Shown: positions 61,998-64,000 of the stretch, in pieces
How positions within the stretch are numbered: the stretch's first letter is position 1
Layout: each line of letters begins with the position of its first letter
Source: Halarcobacter sp.
Lineage (GTDB): Bacteria > Campylobacterota > Campylobacteria > Campylobacterales > Arcobacteraceae
Reading direction: 5' to 3'
Length of the DNA: 64,000 bases
NCBI GenBank assembly: GCA_030145305.1
Contig: JAQYVX010000009.1
Coordinates: 62,001-126,000, forward strand
The notes under the pieces: generated by a model
What the model was told of the DNA's origin: nothing
Database searches by the model: none
Seen by the model: only the letters and a program-made list of their open reading frames with translations
Made by a program: the position numbers and the translations under genes

Positions 61998-64000
61998 TTA
62001 TTGAGGGACATCAATAATAAAACATGCTCCTGTGTACTCTACATTTTCATATATATATTTTTCATTTTTTACGCTTAATATTCCATTCATATGATTTTTA
62101 ATTATCTCTTCACTCATATATAGTCCAATTCCTGTACCAATTGATTGATGTTTTGTTGTAAAATATGGTTCAAAAATTCTATCTATTATTAAAGGTGGAA
62201 CTCCACCAGCATTATCTTTAATCTTAATATATACATGTTTGTTTTCTTTATATGCTTCTATAAATATATTCTTTGAAATAATTTTCTTTCCTTTTAATTC
62301 ATCTTTTGCATTATTTATAATATTAATCAAAACTTGAATAAATTCATTTTTAATTCCACATATTTCAATATCTTTTAAATCAAGAACTAAATTTATTTCA
62401 TTACTATTTACTTTTATTCCTGAGTGAGATATTGCTTTTTCAATAGCTTCACTTACTTTAAATAAATATAACTTGGTATCATGTTTTAAATAATTTCTAA
62501 AATCATCAATTGTTTTAGATAAATACTGACTATATTCATTTATTACTGTTAAAGATTCCTTTTCATTCTCTTCAGTTGATAGATTCAACTCTTTTTGTAA
62601 TAAAATACCTGTTGCAGAACTTGATATAGCAGATAAGGGTTGTCTCCATTGATGGGCAATATTTTCAATCATTTCTCCCATTGAAGCCATTTTACTTTGT
62701 TGATAAAGTAGCTTATTATTTTCACTCATTAATTTTTCTTTTAGTTTTTGCTCGGTTATATCACTAAATACTCCAATATAATTTATAATTTCACCCTTTT
62801 CATCAAATATAGTATTTATAGTCAGCCATTCTGTATATTCTTTTCCACTTTTGTTTATATTAGTGATTTCACCTTCCCAGTATCCATCTATAAAAATACA
62901 ATCCCATATGTTTTTGTGAAAATCCTCACTATGTATCTTTGATTTTAAAATATTTATTTTTTTATTAATTACTTCATCTTTTTTATAACCAGTTATTTTT
63001 TCAAAGGCTTGGTTTACATCAATTAATTTAGTGGTGTTATCAGTAATAATAATTCCATCTCTTGTATTACTAAAGACGGTATATGCTTGTTTAAGCTTTT
63101 TCTCGCCCTCTTTCCTTTTTGTTATATCTAATCCCATAGCAAGCAGAATTTTTTCATCTTCAAATTCAACGGAAGACAAAGAGAAATCTATTATTTTTTC
63201 TTTTTTATCTTTATTTATTGCACAAAATTCATAGTCTAATCTATCACTAGTATAATTTTTTATTAATTTTTTTATTTTACTTCTATTCTCTTCTGGCCAG
63301 CACTCTAATTCCCAAAAGTTTTTTCCTTTTACAGACTCTTGTGTCTCTCCTATAAAATTTAAAGCAGGAATATTCATTTCAACTATTTCACCTAAACTAT
63401 TCATTACAGTACTTAAAAAATATGAATTTTGAAAAAGTATTTTGAATTTTTCATGTTCTTGTACTTGAAGTTTTTGCCACTTTATTTCTTCTTCTCTTTT
63501 TTTATTATATAAAAAGAAAAAAATAAGAGCTATTAAAATACTAATAATTACAATAATTGTTGTAATTATAAAAAAGTTATATTGTTTTTTATTCCAAGTT
63601 AGTAGATTTTTTTCATAATCTAATCTTACAACTAAACTTATAGGATAATTATCAGTTATGATATGTGTGACAATATATTTTTTACCATCAATTATTTCAA
63701 TATCAGTAATTTGATTATTTTCAATAGTTCTTTCTAATAAATTTTTCATCTCATGTATTTTGCCAACTTTTTTCAATTTTTCAGTACTTAATAATAAAAT
63801 CCCATCAAGTCTAATTAATTCAAAAATTATATTATTGTCTTTAATGTGATTTTGAAATCTATTTATAAAATAATCACTATTTAAATTTACAATAACATTA
63901 TATTCACCTCTTTTTGAAATTATTTTTTTTGAAATAGGAATGAAAGAAGATTCTTTATAATTAATTTTTTTTTGGTAAGTTGATATTTGATTACCACTAA
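61998..64000 (-). CDS. PAS histidine kinase (5' end beyond window)
   Basis: The frame is open across the right edge of the window. The visible 667 residues include a periplasmic Cache-like domain (RLDGILLLSTEKLKK), a membrane helix (FFIITTIIVIISILIALIFFFLY), two PAS domains with a PAC segment (TEWLTINTIFDEKGEIINYIG), the H-box MASMGEMIENIAHQWRQPL, and an ATPase domain ending VDVPQ. A TTG at 63776 could begin a shorter form, but upstream codons continue the sensor domain without a break, so the true start lies outside. The H-box type is the same as the other two kinases in the window. Confidence 0.9.
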   Translation of the reverse strand, partial: SGNQISTYQKKINYKESSFIPISKKIISKRGEYNVIVNLNSDYFINRFQNHIKDNNIIFELIRLDGILLLSTEKLKKVGKIHEMKNLLERTIENNQITDIEIIDGKKYIVTHIITDNYPISLVVRLDYEKNLLTWNKKQYNFFIITTIIVIISILIALIFFFLYNKKREEEIKWQKLQVQEHEKFKILFQNSYFLSTVMNSLGEIVEMNIPALNFIGETQESVKGKNFWELECWPEENRSKIKKLIKNYTSDRLDYEFCAINKDKKEKIIDFSLSSVEFEDEKILLAMGLDITKRKEGEKKLKQAYTVFSNTRDGIIITDNTTKLIDVNQAFEKITGYKKDEVINKKINILKSKIHSEDFHKNIWDCIFIDGYWEGEITNINKSGKEYTEWLTINTIFDEKGEIINYIGVFSDITEQKLKEKLMSENNKLLYQQSKMASMGEMIENIAHQWRQPLSAISSSATGILLQKELNLSTEENEKESLTVINEYSQYLSKTIDDFRNYLKHDTKLYLFKVSEAIEKAISHSGIKVNSNEINLVLDLKDIEICGIKNEFIQVLINIINNAKDELKGKKIISKNIFIEAYKENKHVYIKIKDNAGGVPPLIIDRIFEPYFTTKHQSIGTGIGLYMSEEIIKNHMNGILSVKNEKYIYENVEYTGACFIIDVPQ

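Overview
The window is AT-rich bacterial chromosome from a member of the Campylobacterota, most likely an Arcobacter-type organism. The evidence is an isolated atpE with a leader-like N-terminus, three histidine kinases with the HQWRQPL-type H-box, two chemoreceptors, a family-3 binding protein next to a kinase, and generally low-GC codon use. No rRNA is present. This assignment is inferred from gene content only.

Layout. 1-5.1 kb: a large AsmA-like repeat protein that runs off the left edge, atpE behind a possibly structured leader, and a dCache chemoreceptor. 5.16-14.8 kb: a defence island lying between two halves of one tRNA-Leu gene. It holds an intact tRNA-Leu(GAG), a caspase-like protease, a type I restriction-modification operon (hsdR-hsdM-hsdS), a Kiwa pair (kwaA-kwaB) translationally coupled behind hsdS, and a 5'-truncated gene at the right junction. 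14.8-27.8 kb: an iron-acquisition block with several Fur-box-like sites. It contains a siderophore receptor, a kinase/regulator pair flanking a transposase-derived HTH protein, a PepSY membrane operon, and a six-gene TonB system laid out like the Vibrio TonB2/TtpC cluster. 27.8-39 kb: housekeeping and envelope genes: a GGDEF protein, LemA/DUF3137, an L,D-transpeptidase, a porin, a Fur-boxed flavodoxin operon, an MscS channel and a Y-family polymerase (dinB).

39.05-49.76 kb is a second integrative island, inserted at the first codons of dinB. A 12-codon dinB-like remnant sits at the far end beside a P4-type integrase that has been inactivated by an out-of-frame deletion. Matched ATACCG-N5-AGTACCGT sites lie inside both ends. 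The cargo is a direct-repeat array, a small HTH protein, a SprT-like metalloprotein, an intact tyrosine recombinase, a HEPN-motif protein, a two-gene operon of a Thoeris ThsB-like TIR protein and a four-helix ion-channel-like protein, phage-type small regulators, a strong orphan promoter with a short terminated RNA, and a DUF4760-like membrane protein.

49.8-64 kb returns to core genes: a chemoreceptor, a zinc-ribbon mini-protein with no AUG start, a rhomboid protease, lon, bamD, proC, three prepilin-like genes, a binding-protein/kinase operon whose kinase is frameshifted at a tetranucleotide repeat, rdgB, and a PAS kinase that runs off the right edge.

The best candidate for an undescribed system is the TIR-like/channel pair at 44.95-46.10 kb. 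It looks like a Thoeris-type signalling enzyme whose effector is a membrane channel with an altered selectivity filter. Second are the two integration architectures: a split tRNA-Leu with a replacement tRNA, and a dinB promoter swap.
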